Positions 28,695 to 38,170 of a DNA stretch of 51,206 nucleotides are shown in pieces. The notes beneath the pieces were generated by a model that did no database searches, was not told the DNA's origin, and saw nothing but the letters and a program-made list of their open reading frames with translations. The translations under genes and the position numbers were made by a program. How positions within the stretch are numbered: the stretch's first letter is position 1; each line of letters opens with the position of its first letter. Source of the stretch: Aurantimonas sp. 22II-16-19i (GTDB lineage: Bacteria > Pseudomonadota > Alphaproteobacteria > Rhizobiales > Rhizobiaceae); NCBI RefSeq assembly GCF_002088275.1, contig NZ_AQQS01000042.1, positions 1 to 51,206 on the forward strand. Direction: 5' to 3'.

Positions 28695-29042
28695 CGGCAT
28701 TTCCTCCCGCCGGCTCCCGGACGAACCATCATCCATCTCGTGCGGCCTTCGCTGCGATCATGGTCCACGAAACGCTTCCATTACGTCAACTGTATGTGAC
28801 GCGGGAAAGGCTCGTCGATCGACCGGGACGCTGCGGCCATCGTCGGCGCTCCGTTTCGTATCGCTTGATCGAACGGTTGCGACGCAATAGGTAGGGCGAC
28901 CGGAGTGGGTCGTTGCACGAGGGATCGGCAGACGGCCGACCGGGACCTGCCGGACGAGGTTCAGTCCGGCCGGTCGGGGGCGTCGAAGACGGGTCCCCGG
29001 CCTGTCTGCGGCATCACAATCAGGGCTGCGCCAGGAGTCGTC
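28695..29042. other. Divergent intergenic region, cyclase / glycosyltransferases
   Basis: 348 nt shared by the minus-strand cyclase and the plus-strand glycosyltransferase operon. A weak sigma-70-like pair TTGATC (28865-28870) and ATAGGT (28887-28892), 16 bp apart, points to the right. CGTCA / TGACG arms flank an 8-bp spacer near 28780-28800. AGGAG at 29033-29037 is the ribosome-binding site of the downstream gene. No gene is seen. Confidence 0.4.
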
Positions 29043-30287
29043 ATGCAGTCTCGCTCTCCCCGCATCCTGATCTACAGCCACGATACCTTCGGGCTCGGCC
29101 ATCTGAGGCGCTCTCGGGTGATCGCCCAGGCGCTCGTCGCGCACCGGCCGGACACCTCGATCCTGATCATCGCCGGATCGCCGGTCGTCGGCTCCTTCAG
29201 CTTTCCGCCCCAGGTCGATTTCATCCGCGTGCCCGGCGTCGTGAAGCTCGGCGCCGAGAGCTACGCGCCGTCCAATCCAGGGCTGTCGATCGAGGACCTG
29301 ACCGAGATCCGCTCGGCGATCATCAAGAAGACCGCCGAGATCTTCGATCCCGACATCTTCCTCGTCGACAAGGAGCCGCTGGGCATGCGCGGCGAGGTCG
29401 AGGAGAGCCTGACCTTCCTGAAGTCCACCGGCTGCCGGTTGGTGCTCGGCCTGCGCGACATCATGGACGAGCCGTCGCGGCTCGCCGACGAATGGACCCG
29501 CAAGGGCGCCTTCGCCGCGGTCGAAAATCTCTACGACGACGTCTGGATCTACGGGCTGCCCGACATCTGCGATCCCCTGGAGGGGATCGGGATCTCCCAG
29601 CGGGTCCGGGACCGGGCGGTGTTCACCGGCTATCTGCCGCGGGCGGACGAGCCGTCCGGCGCGCTGCCGGACCAGATCCGGATCGGCGAGCGGCCCTTCG
29701 TGCTGGTGACGACCGGTGGCGGCGGCGACGGCGCGCGCCTCGTCGACTGGGTGCTGAGAGCCTATGAGAGCGATCCGTCGATCGGGGTCCGGGCGAAGAT
29801 CGTCCTCGGCCCGTTCATGGAGACCGGCTTTGCCAGCGACTTCCAGGCCCGCGCCAGGAAGCTCGACAGCGTCGACCTGATCACCTTCGCCGCCTCGATC
29901 GAGCCGCTGTTCGAGCGGGCCGAGGGCATCGTCGCCATGGGCGGCTACAACACCTTCTGCGAGATCCTCTCCTTCGACAAGCCGGCGGTCATCGTGCCGC
30001 GGCGCCATCCGCGGCTCGAGCAGTTCATCCGCGCCTCGCGGGCCGAGGATCTCGGGCTTGCCCGCATGCTGCTCGACGACGAGGTGGAGAACGCCGCGAT
30101 CATGGCCGGGGCGATCCGCTCGCTGCCCGGCCAGAACCGGCCCCAGGCCGCGGCCATCGACAAGCTGCTCGGCGGCGTCGAGACGATCCGGCGCCTCGTC
30201 GACGACATCGTCGCCGACGGACGGCGGGGGGCCGTGCGCTCGCTTGGCCGCCGCCAGGATCCGCGCCACGTCGCCGGGCGCCCGTGA
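29043..30287 (+). CDS. MurG-like glycosyltransferase (first of three)
   Basis: A 414-residue GT-B fold protein. The N-terminal YSHDTFGLGHLRRSRVIAQAL resembles the GLGHxxR loop of MurG/GT28-type enzymes, TTGGGGDGARL lies at about 225, and the donor-binding-like AMGGYNTFCEILSFDKPAVIVPR at about 300-320. It likely transfers a nucleotide-activated sugar in the cytosol; acceptor unknown. The ATG has AGGAG five bases upstream. Its stop overlaps the GTG start of the next gene, so the three glycosyltransferases are coupled. Confidence 0.85.
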   Translation: MQSRSPRILIYSHDTFGLGHLRRSRVIAQALVAHRPDTSILIIAGSPVVGSFSFPPQVDFIRVPGVVKLGAESYAPSNPGLSIEDLTEIRSAIIKKTAEIFDPDIFLVDKEPLGMRGEVEESLTFLKSTGCRLVLGLRDIMDEPSRLADEWTRKGAFAAVENLYDDVWIYGLPDICDPLEGIGISQRVRDRAVFTGYLPRADEPSGALPDQIRIGERPFVLVTTGGGGDGARLVDWVLRAYESDPSIGVRAKIVLGPFMETGFASDFQARARKLDSVDLITFAASIEPLFERAEGIVAMGGYNTFCEILSFDKPAVIVPRRHPRLEQFIRASRAEDLGLARMLLDDEVENAAIMAGAIRSLPGQNRPQAAAIDKLLGGVETIRRLVDDIVADGRRGAVRSLGRRQDPRHVAGRP

Positions 30288-31459
30288 GGATCGCCTTCTA
30301 CGCGCCGATGAAGGCGCCTGACGATCCGGTCGCCTCCGGCGATCGCCTCGTCGCGCGCAATCTCGTCGCGGCGCTGGAGCGCAGCGGCCACGACGTCGGC
30401 CTCGTCTCGCGCTTTCGCAGCTACGACCGCGGCGATCGCGAGCGGCAGGCGCGGCTGGCCCGGCTCGGCGCAAGGCTCGCGGCGCGGCTGGGGCGCATCC
30501 TCGCCGAGCCGGCGAGGCGGCCGGACCTCTGGTTCACCTACCATCTCTATCACAAGGCGCCGGACCATCTCGGACCCGCCGTCGCGGCGGCGCTCGCCAT
30601 TCCCTATGTGGTCGCCGAGGCCTCGGTGGCGCAAAAGCAGCGGGGCGGGCGATTCGATCCGGGCTACCGGGCAAGCCTTGCCGCGCTGGCTCGCGCCGAC
30701 TGCGTCCTGACCCTCAACCCGAACGACGCGGCGGGGGTCGCCCCGCATCTGCGGCCCGGCGTGCCGATGGAGCCGCTGGCACCCTTCGTCGATGCCGCGC
30801 CGTTCCTTGCAGCGGCGGCGGGGCGAAAGGTTGAGCGGGCATCGCTCGCCGCCCGCCATTCCCTCGATCCCCGCAAGCCCTGGCTGGTCGCGGCGGCGAT
30901 GATGCGGGCGGACCAGAAGCTTGCCTCCTACCGTGTCCTTGCCGAGGCGCTGTCCCGGCTTGCCCCTGACAGCTTCGAGCTGCTGATCGCCGGCACGGGA
31001 CCGGCCGAGCCCGCGGTGCGGGCGGCATTTGCCGAAAGAGGGGTTGCCGCGACGTTTCTCGGGCAGGTTCCGTCCGGCGAAGTGCCGGGGCTTCTTGCCG
31101 CCTGCGATCTCTATGTCTGGCCGGCGGTGAAGGAGGCCTTCGGCATGGCGCTGATCGAGGCGCAGGCGGCGGGCCTGCCGGTCGTCGCCGGAACGAGCCC
31201 CGGCGTCGCCTCCGTCGTTGCGGACGGCGAAACGGGACGGCTCGTTCCGCAGGGCGATCCGGGCGCCTTTGCAGAGGCCGTCCGCGAACTGCTCGATCCG
31301 CTGCGGCGGGCGGCCGGCGCCGAGGCGGCGCGCCGAAACGTCGCCGAGCGCCACGACATCGGCGCCGCGGCTCCCGTCCTCGACCGGGTGCTCGGCGAGA
31401 CGCGCCGGCGCTTCATTGCGGCGCAAGCGGCGACACCACCATTCGAAAGGGCCGGCTGA
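30284..31459 (+). CDS. Family 4-type glycosyltransferase (second of three)
   Basis: A 391-residue GT-B glycosyltransferase. The N-terminus MRIAFYAPMKAPDDPVASGD is the acceptor side loop and the C-terminal half has the GT4 signature EAFGMALIEAQAAGLPVVAG with its two glutamates spaced as expected (about 285-300). The GTG at 30284 overlaps the upstream stop by four bases, and its own TGA overlaps the next ATG. It is likely part of one glycan assembly pathway with its neighbours. Confidence 0.85.
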   Translation: MRIAFYAPMKAPDDPVASGDRLVARNLVAALERSGHDVGLVSRFRSYDRGDRERQARLARLGARLAARLGRILAEPARRPDLWFTYHLYHKAPDHLGPAVAAALAIPYVVAEASVAQKQRGGRFDPGYRASLAALARADCVLTLNPNDAAGVAPHLRPGVPMEPLAPFVDAAPFLAAAAGRKVERASLAARHSLDPRKPWLVAAAMMRADQKLASYRVLAEALSRLAPDSFELLIAGTGPAEPAVRAAFAERGVAATFLGQVPSGEVPGLLAACDLYVWPAVKEAFGMALIEAQAAGLPVVAGTSPGVASVVADGETGRLVPQGDPGAFAEAVRELLDPLRRAAGAEAARRNVAERHDIGAAAPVLDRVLGETRRRFIAAQAATPPFERAG

Positions 31460-32592
31460 TGCGCGTTCTCTTCCATGTCCAGCATCTTCTCGGCGTCGGG
31501 CATCTGCGCCGCGGCGAACTGATCACCCGCGCCATGGCGGCGCGCGGCATCGAGGTGACGGTGGCGCTCGGTGGCCATCCGGTGCCGCAGATGCCGTTTG
31601 CCGACGCGGCGGTGATCCAGCTGCCGCCGGTCGCGATCGCGGGCGCCGACTTCAAGGTGCTCTACGACGAGGCCGGGGCGCCGATCGACGAGGCGTGGAA
31701 GGCGCGGCGGACGCAGGCGCTGCTCGACGTCTACGAGCGGGTGCGGCCCGACGTCGTCCTGATGGAGATGTTCCCCTTCGGCCGCTGGCGCTTCAAGTTC
31801 GAGCTCGTGCCGCTGATCGAGCGGGCGACGCGGGACGGGGCGCAATGCGTCACCTCGGTGCGCGACATCCTCGTCGCCACCAAGCATCCGGAGCGGGCGA
31901 AATACGCCGCCGAACTGGCGCGCGAGCGTCTTGCGGCCGTGCTCGTCCATTCCGATCCGGCCCTCTTCACCTTCGGCGAGACCTATCCCCATGCCGGCGA
32001 GATCGCCGACCTCGTCGCCTATACCGGCTATGTCACCGAGGCGGCGGAGCGCGGCGCGGTCGAGCGGAACGACCGGGTCGTGGTCTCGGCGGGGGGCGGT
32101 GCCGCCGCCGGCGCGCTGCTGGATACCGCGGTCGCGGCGCGCGAGTTGGCGCCGCCGCACATCCGCGACCGGGTGTGGCATTTCCTCGCCGGCGCCCGGG
32201 CCAGCGAGGCGCAGCTCGCCCGGCTGGCCGGTCTGGCGAATGAGCGGACCATCGTCGAGCGCTTCTCGCCCCGCTTCCAGGCGCTGCTCGACGGCGCGGC
32301 CCTGTCGGTCTCCCAGGCCGGCTACAATACGGTGATGAACCTGATGCGGGCGCAGATCCCGGCGGTCGTCGTGCCCTATGACGACGGCGAGGAGACCGAG
32401 CAGGCGTTCCGCTCGGCGAGGATGGAGGCGATGGGTCTCCTCGAGGTGGTGCCGGGGGCGGCGCTGTCGCCGGACAGTCTCGCGGCGGCGATGGTCCGGG
32501 CCGACGCGCGGCGCGACCGCCCCGCTCCTGCGATCGACCTCGAAGGCGCCGAGGCGACGGCCGCGGCGATCGCCCGGCTGATCGGGGGATGA
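31459..32592 (+). CDS. MurG-like glycosyltransferase (third of three)
   Basis: A 377-residue GT-B protein related to the first one of the operon: HVQHLLGVGHLRRGELITRA at the N-terminus, VSAGGGAAAGALL (about 210), and SQAGYNTVMNLMRAQIPAVVVPYD (about 280-300). The ATG overlaps the upstream stop (TGATG). The two MurG-like proteins may act one after the other on the same acceptor. Substrates are unknown. Confidence 0.83.
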   Translation: MRVLFHVQHLLGVGHLRRGELITRAMAARGIEVTVALGGHPVPQMPFADAAVIQLPPVAIAGADFKVLYDEAGAPIDEAWKARRTQALLDVYERVRPDVVLMEMFPFGRWRFKFELVPLIERATRDGAQCVTSVRDILVATKHPERAKYAAELARERLAAVLVHSDPALFTFGETYPHAGEIADLVAYTGYVTEAAERGAVERNDRVVVSAGGGAAAGALLDTAVAARELAPPHIRDRVWHFLAGARASEAQLARLAGLANERTIVERFSPRFQALLDGAALSVSQAGYNTVMNLMRAQIPAVVVPYDDGEETEQAFRSARMEAMGLLEVVPGAALSPDSLAAAMVRADARRDRPAPAIDLEGAEATAAAIARLIGG

Positions 32593-32731
32593 GGCCCGCG
32601 TCTGCTCGCAACGGCGATGCGCGACGAAATCACTGGCGAAGCGGTGCCGCTGTCGTGATAATGCAACGAAAGCCTCGGCAGAGAGAGGCAGGGCGTTCAG
32701 CCGTGCGACGGCGCAAATGGGAAACGGGTCG

Positions 32732-34741
32732 ATGAGTGACGCAGCGGTGCTTTCGTCCTCGGCATCGCAGGCGGTTCCGGTCGATGCCGACCGGGCGGCG
32801 ACGGCGCTTCTGTCGATCGAGGATCTGTCTGTGGAGTTCCGCTCCATGGCCGGCACCACCAAGGCGGTGGCCGGCCTCTCCATGGCGGTCGCGCCGGGGC
32901 GCACCGTCGCCCTCGTCGGCGAATCGGGCTCCGGCAAGTCGGTCACCTCCCAGGCGATCCTCGGGCTTTTGCCGAAGAACGGCGTGATCACCTCCGGCCG
33001 CATCCTGTTTCGCGACGGCGAGATGGGGGAGGTGGATCTTGCGACGATCCCCCGCGCCTCGCCGCAGTTCCGCTCGATCCGCGGTCGCTCGATCGCCATG
33101 GTGTTCCAGGAGCCGATGACGGCGTTTTCGCCGCTCCACACCCTCGGCGACCAGATCGGCGAGATGGCGGCGGTGCATCGCCGCGCCTCGAAGGCCGAGA
33201 TCGCCGAGCTGACGGCCGAGACGCTGCGGCTGGTGCGCTTTCCCGAACCGCAGCGCGCGATGCGCATGTATCCCTTCGAGCTGTCCGGCGGCCTGCGCCA
33301 GCGGGCGATGATCGCCATGGCGCTGATGTGCCGGCCGCCGCTCCTGATCGCCGACGAGCCGACCACCGCCCTCGACGTCACTCTCCAGGCGCAGATCCTG
33401 AAGCTCCTGAAGGATCTCCAGGCCGAGCTCGGCATGGCGCTGCTTCTGATCACCCACGATCTCGGCGTCGTCGCCAATCTGGCGGAAGAGGTGGTGGTGA
33501 TGCATCACGGCCGGATCGTCGAATCCGGACCGGTCGAGACGATCTTCACGCGGCCGAGCCATCCCTATCTGGTCTCCCTGATGAAGGCGGTGCCGGATTT
33601 CTCCGATTCGGAGCGCCGGCGGCTGACGCCGATCCGCGAGATCAAGATCGACGCCGACGTCCTGATCCGGCCGAAGGCGAGCGGCCCCGTCGGCGAGCCG
33701 CTGGTCGAGGCGCGGGGCCTGACCAAGAGCTTCTCCCTGCGCGGTGACAGAAGGCTGGTGGGGCGGGCGCCGGCGCAGGTGATCCGGGCGCTCGACGACG
33801 TGTCGATCACCGTCCGGCGCGGCGAATGCCTCGGCCTCGTCGGGGAATCCGGCTCCGGCAAGACGACGCTGGCCAGGGCCCTGATGCGGGCGGTGACGGT
33901 CGATGCCGGCTCGATCGTGATCAACGGCGCGGACGGACCCGTCGACCTCGTCTCCGCCGACCGGGACACGATGTTCAAGGTCCGCAAGCGGATGCAATAC
34001 GTCTTCCAGGATCCGTTCTCCTCCCTCGATCCGCGCATGACCGTCGGCGCGATCCTGTCGGAGCCGCTGGAGATCCACGACCTCTGCGAGGCGGGCGAAA
34101 GGCGGGCGAGGGTGGAGCGGCTGCTCGCCGCGGTCGGGCTGGAGCCGAGCCACGCGGCGCGCTATCCGCACAGCTTCTCCGGCGGCCAGCGTCAGCGGAT
34201 CGGCATCGCCCGGGCTCTCGCGCTGGAGCCGGAAATCCTCATCTGCGACGAGCCGGTCGCCGCCCTCGACGTCTCGGTCCAGGCGCAGATCCTCAATCTC
34301 CTGCGCGATCTCCAGCGGCTGTCGGGCCTGACCTATGTCTTCATCACCCACAACCTCGCGGTGGTGAACCACATCGCCGACCGGATCGTGGTGATGTGCG
34401 ACGGCACCGTCGTCGAGATGGCGCCGCGGGCCGATCTCTTCCGCGAGCCCCTGCATCCCTACACCCGCCTTTTGATCGAGGCGGTGCCCCATGCCGATCT
34501 GTCCCGGCCGCTGGACTTCTCGCATCTGCCGGAGGCCGGACTGATCGGTCGCCGCGACTGGCCGGCGCCCTTCACCGTCCGGCCCGGCCTGTCGATGCCG
34601 CCGCTCCTGGAAGCCCGACCCGGCCATTTCGTCCGCGCCGCCGATCTCGGTTTTCTCGGGCCCGCACCCGGCCGCCGCGCCGCGCCTGCCGAAAGTGCCG
34701 TTGCCGAAAGTGCCGTGCCGGCGCTGGAGACGCAGGCATGA
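32732..34741 (+). CDS. Fused dual-ATPase subunit of a peptide/nickel-type ABC transporter
   Basis: A 669-residue protein with two complete nucleotide-binding domains, as in YejF or fused DppD-DppF. Domain 1 (about 28-290) has GESGSGKS, LSGGLRQR and LIADEPTTALD; domain 2 (about 328-590) has GESGSGKT, FSGGQRQR and LICDEPVAALD, each followed by the oligopeptide-type C-terminal extension. Both sites look intact. Such proteins drive uptake of peptides with two permeases and a binding protein, but none of those is adjacent; the DppA-like protein at 17.9-19.5 kb is the only candidate partner in the window. The start ATG at 32732 is preferred over 32717. Its stop overlaps the next gene by four bases. 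Confidence 0.9.
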   Translation: MSDAAVLSSSASQAVPVDADRAATALLSIEDLSVEFRSMAGTTKAVAGLSMAVAPGRTVALVGESGSGKSVTSQAILGLLPKNGVITSGRILFRDGEMGEVDLATIPRASPQFRSIRGRSIAMVFQEPMTAFSPLHTLGDQIGEMAAVHRRASKAEIAELTAETLRLVRFPEPQRAMRMYPFELSGGLRQRAMIAMALMCRPPLLIADEPTTALDVTLQAQILKLLKDLQAELGMALLLITHDLGVVANLAEEVVVMHHGRIVESGPVETIFTRPSHPYLVSLMKAVPDFSDSERRRLTPIREIKIDADVLIRPKASGPVGEPLVEARGLTKSFSLRGDRRLVGRAPAQVIRALDDVSITVRRGECLGLVGESGSGKTTLARALMRAVTVDAGSIVINGADGPVDLVSADRDTMFKVRKRMQYVFQDPFSSLDPRMTVGAILSEPLEIHDLCEAGERRARVERLLAAVGLEPSHAARYPHSFSGGQRQRIGIARALALEPEILICDEPVAALDVSVQAQILNLLRDLQRLSGLTYVFITHNLAVVNHIADRIVVMCDGTVVEMAPRADLFREPLHPYTRLLIEAVPHADLSRPLDFSHLPEAGLIGRRDWPAPFTVRPGLSMPPLLEARPGHFVRAADLGFLGPAPGRRAAPAESAVAESAVPALETQA

Positions 34742-37440
34742 CGTCTTCGGACGAGCTCGACGAAAGCGTCTTTCGCTATGTCTGGCGCTACACCCGCAGC
34801 CAGCAGCTGTGGCTGTTCGCCGTCCTCGCGATGTCGCTGCCGCTCTACTATCTGACCCTCGACCTGCCGAAGCGCATCGTCAACGGGCCGATTTCGGGCG
34901 ACTGGCAGCCCGGGCAGACCCAGACGCTGTTCGGTTTCAGCCTGCCCGTGCCGGAGTTTCTCGGCGGCGGCGAGCTGCGCATCTCCGACGGCGTCGATCT
35001 CGACCGGTTCGGGGTGCTGATCGCCTTGTCCCTGACCTTCCTGTTCTTCGTCATCGTCAACGGTCTCTTCAAGTTCTATCTGTCGACCTACAAGGGCAAG
35101 CTCGGCGAGCGGCTCCTGCGGCGCCTGCGCTTCCAGCTGGTCGACCGGGTGCTGCGGTTTCCCTCCGGCCGTTTCAAGCAGGTGCGCGGCTCCGAGATCG
35201 CCTCGATGATCAAGGACGAGACCGAGCCGGTGGGCGGCTTCGGCGGCAGTGCCTTCGCCGATCCGGCCCTTCTCCTGAGCCAGGCGTTGACGGCCCTGTT
35301 CTTCATCGTCCTGCAGAACTTCTGGCTCGGCCTCGTCGCCGGCGGCATCGTTCTGTTCCAGATCATCCTCATTCCCCGCATGCGCCGGCGGCTCGTGGTT
35401 CTCGCACGCTCGCGCCAGCTGACGGCGCGGCTGTTGTCGGGCCGCATCGGCGAGGTGGTCGAGGCGATCCCGTCGATCCGCACCAACGACACGTCGAACT
35501 GGGAACGGGCCGAGCTCGGCGACCGGCTCGGCAAGATCCTGAAGATCCGCTACGACTTCTACCAGTGGAAGTTCTTCGTGAACTTCCTCAACAACCTGAT
35601 CGCCCAGATGACGCCGTTCATCTTCTATCTCGGCGGCGGCTATCTGGTGATCACCGGGCGGCTGGACATCGGCCAGCTGGTCGCCGTCATCGCCGCCTAC
35701 AAGGACCTGCCGGCGCCGCTGAAGGAACTGATCGCCTGGGATCAGAACCGGGTCGACGTCCAGTCGAAATATCTCCAGATCCGGGAGCAGTTCGTCATGC
35801 CGGATCTGGTCCCGGCCGATCTGCAGAGGGTGAGCTTCGACGCGGCGCCGAAGCTGGACGGCGAGGTGGCGGTATCGGGCCTGAAGGTCAGCGACGATTC
35901 CGGCAACGAACTCCTCTATCCGACGACGCTCAGGCTTGCGCCTGGCGAGACGGTGGCGGTCGTCGGGCCGCCGGGCGGCGGCGGCGAATATCTCGCCGAG
36001 GCGCTGGTGCGGCTGATCCAGCCGGCGGGCGGGCGCATCGCCTTTGCCGGCTCGGCGCTGGAGACGATGCCCGATGCCATTCCCGGCCGGCGGCTCGGCT
36101 ACTCGGCCTCGGGCCTCTACCTGCCGCAGATGAGCGTGCGGGATGTCCTGACCTATGGGCTCAAGCATGTGCCGACGCGCCATGTCGAGCGCACCGACCG
36201 GGCCGAGGTCATGCGCCTCGAGGAGGCGCGGCTCTCCGGCAATCTCGACCTCGACATCCGCGACGACTGGATCGACTACGAGGCCGCCGGCGTCGAGGGT
36301 CCGCAGGACCTGGCCGCGCGGCTCGCCGAGGTGCTCGACATCGTCGAGCTGAAGTCCGACATCGCGCGCCTCGGCCTGCGCGGCAAGCTTCCCGAGAGGC
36401 TGGCCGACGGCGTCCCCGACCGGATTCTCGACGCCCGCGCGCGGTTTCGCCAGCTTTTGATCGAGGGCGGCGACGAGGACTATTTCGAGAGCTTCGACAA
36501 GAGCCGCTACTCCGACTACGCGACGGTGTTCGAGAACCTCGTCTTCGGCACCGCCGACCCGGACGCCGAGGCCGAGGCTCCGATGGCCGGCCGCGCCTCG
36601 GTCCAGGCGGCGCTGCGGGCCTCCGGTCTCGACGAACGGCTCTATCTGATGGGTCGGCAGATCGCCGAGACGCTGATCGAGATCTTCGGCGATCTGGCCG
36701 CCGACAACCCGCTGCTCGACGACATCGATCTGATGTCGCCGGACGACGTGGAGCTCTACCGGGCGGCGCTGCGCCGGACCGACGGCGACGGCAAGCGCGA
36801 CGACAAGGATCGCCAGGCCTTCCAGCGGCTGGCCTTCGGCTATGTCGAGCCGCGCCACCGCCTCGGCCTGCTCGACGAGACGCTGAAGAGCCAGGTCGTC
36901 TCGGCGCGCGATCACTTCGCCGACGATCTCGGCCCCGACCTTTCGACATCGGTGTTCCGCCACGACGCGGCCGGCATCAACCGGGCAGCCAGCCTGCAGG
37001 ACAACATCCTCTTCGGCCGCATCGTCACCCGCTACGCCGAGGCGTCGGGGCGGATCAACACGGTGCTCTCGGAAACGCTGCACGCGACCGGCCTGTTCGA
37101 GGTGGTCTTCGACCTCGGCCTCGGCTTCGACATCGGCAGCGGCGCCAAGCGCCTCTCCTCCGGCCAGCAGCAGAAGCTGACTCTCGGCCGGGCGCTGGTG
37201 AAACGGCCCGACCTCCTCGTCCTCAACCGCCCGCTCTCGGCGCTCGACGGCGAGACCCAGCGCCGGATCGCCGGCGCTGTCATCGAGGCCCGGAACACGC
37301 TCGCAACGCCGCGCCAGACCATCCTGTGGGTCCTCGGCATTGCCGATCACGCCGATCTCTTCGACCGGGTGGTCGAATTCCGCGAAGGGCGCATGCAAGG
37401 GGGCGAGAGCGAGGCCTCGCCGCCGCAGGAGGTGATGTGA
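34738..37440 (+). CDS. ABC exporter-like protein with degenerate, insertion-bearing ATPase domain
   Basis: A 900-residue protein. The first 330 residues form an ABC exporter-type six-helix membrane domain (helices near 22-45, 85-115, 175-215 and 275-305). The ATPase domain begins near 375, but the Walker A position reads GPPGGGGEY (about 409-417) without the essential Lys, Walker B is LLVLNRPLSALD with Asn830 and Arg831 in place of Asp-Glu, and the switch His is missing. The signature LSSGQQQ (806-812) remains. About 300 extra residues, acidic and helical, lie between the first part and the signature. It should not hydrolyse ATP by the normal route. The ATG overlaps the dual-ATPase stop. Confidence 0.85.
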   Translation: MTSSDELDESVFRYVWRYTRSQQLWLFAVLAMSLPLYYLTLDLPKRIVNGPISGDWQPGQTQTLFGFSLPVPEFLGGGELRISDGVDLDRFGVLIALSLTFLFFVIVNGLFKFYLSTYKGKLGERLLRRLRFQLVDRVLRFPSGRFKQVRGSEIASMIKDETEPVGGFGGSAFADPALLLSQALTALFFIVLQNFWLGLVAGGIVLFQIILIPRMRRRLVVLARSRQLTARLLSGRIGEVVEAIPSIRTNDTSNWERAELGDRLGKILKIRYDFYQWKFFVNFLNNLIAQMTPFIFYLGGGYLVITGRLDIGQLVAVIAAYKDLPAPLKELIAWDQNRVDVQSKYLQIREQFVMPDLVPADLQRVSFDAAPKLDGEVAVSGLKVSDDSGNELLYPTTLRLAPGETVAVVGPPGGGGEYLAEALVRLIQPAGGRIAFAGSALETMPDAIPGRRLGYSASGLYLPQMSVRDVLTYGLKHVPTRHVERTDRAEVMRLEEARLSGNLDLDIRDDWIDYEAAGVEGPQDLAARLAEVLDIVELKSDIARLGLRGKLPERLADGVPDRILDARARFRQLLIEGGDEDYFESFDKSRYSDYATVFENLVFGTADPDAEAEAPMAGRASVQAALRASGLDERLYLMGRQIAETLIEIFGDLAADNPLLDDIDLMSPDDVELYRAALRRTDGDGKRDDKDRQAFQRLAFGYVEPRHRLGLLDETLKSQVVSARDHFADDLGPDLSTSVFRHDAAGINRAASLQDNILFGRIVTRYAEASGRINTVLSETLHATGLFEVVFDLGLGFDIGSGAKRLSSGQQQKLTLGRALVKRPDLLVLNRPLSALDGETQRRIAGAVIEARNTLATPRQTILWVLGIADHADLFDRVVEFREGRMQGGESEASPPQEVM

Positions 37441-37699
37441 GCGTTTACCCTCTCGCCGGGTCGCTGGGCGCCGGGCCGGGCGCCATGCTATTGATGCGGC
37501 CGGCAAAGACGTGCCAAGCTCTGCCGACGGAACGTGCGCGGGGCACGGGCTCCCAGCCGTCCGGCGGGCTGGCTTCGGACGATCCGCTCGCCGCGGTCGA
37601 CGACGCGGGGCACCACGCCGGGCGCAAGACCGGGCACGAGACTGGGCACCGGGCGTTGGCGGGCGCCCGAGAGATTGCGAGAGGCAAGGGTCGGGGACG

Positions 37700-38170
37700 A
37701 TGCTTCTGAAATCCGAAATCGACCTTTTGAGGGCGGTGCCGTTGTTCGCCGGGATCGAGCCGAGCCGGCTGAAGCTCATCGCCTATACGGCCGAGACCGT
37801 CACCTACCGGCAGGGCCAGGTGCTCTGCCGCCAGGGCGAGACCGGCGACGCGGCCTTTGTGCTGATGGAGGGCGAGGCGGACGTCTCGATCGCCACCGAG
37901 ACGGACGACTTCGTCGTCGCCACGCTGAAGACCGGCGACGTCGTCGGCGAGATCTCGATCCTGTGCGACGTGCCGCGCACCGCGACGGTGACGGCGACGA
38001 CGAGGCTCTCGGCGCTCCGGGTGCGCAAGGAGGCCTTCCTGCAGCTGGTGCGGCAGTTCCCGGAGATCGCCACCGAGGTGATGCGCGGACTGGCCGAGCG
38101 TCTCTCCCACACCAACGAGGAGCTGGTCCGGGCGCGCAATCTGGCCGCGGGGCAGGGGCGCCCACGATGA
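37700..38170 (+). CDS. Cyclic nucleotide-binding domain protein
   Basis: A 156-residue stand-alone CAP/PKA-type cNMP-binding domain. The beta barrel starts with TVTYRQGQVLCRQGETGDAAFVLMEG and the phosphate-binding cassette reads GEISILCDVPRTATV (83-97), with the key Glu84 and Arg93 present, so it should bind cAMP or cGMP. No DNA-binding helix-turn-helix follows, so it acts by protein contact. It comes 259 nt after the degenerate ABC gene, and its stop overlaps the start of the MBL-fold gene. Confidence 0.9.
   Translation: MLLKSEIDLLRAVPLFAGIEPSRLKLIAYTAETVTYRQGQVLCRQGETGDAAFVLMEGEADVSIATETDDFVVATLKTGDVVGEISILCDVPRTATVTATTRLSALRVRKEAFLQLVRQFPEIATEVMRGLAERLSHTNEELVRARNLAAGQGRPR

Noticed and set aside
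32630-37779. Long minus-strand frames opposite the ABC genes
   Set aside because: Antisense to clear ABC domains; the apparent length comes from scarce stop codons in GC-rich DNA.
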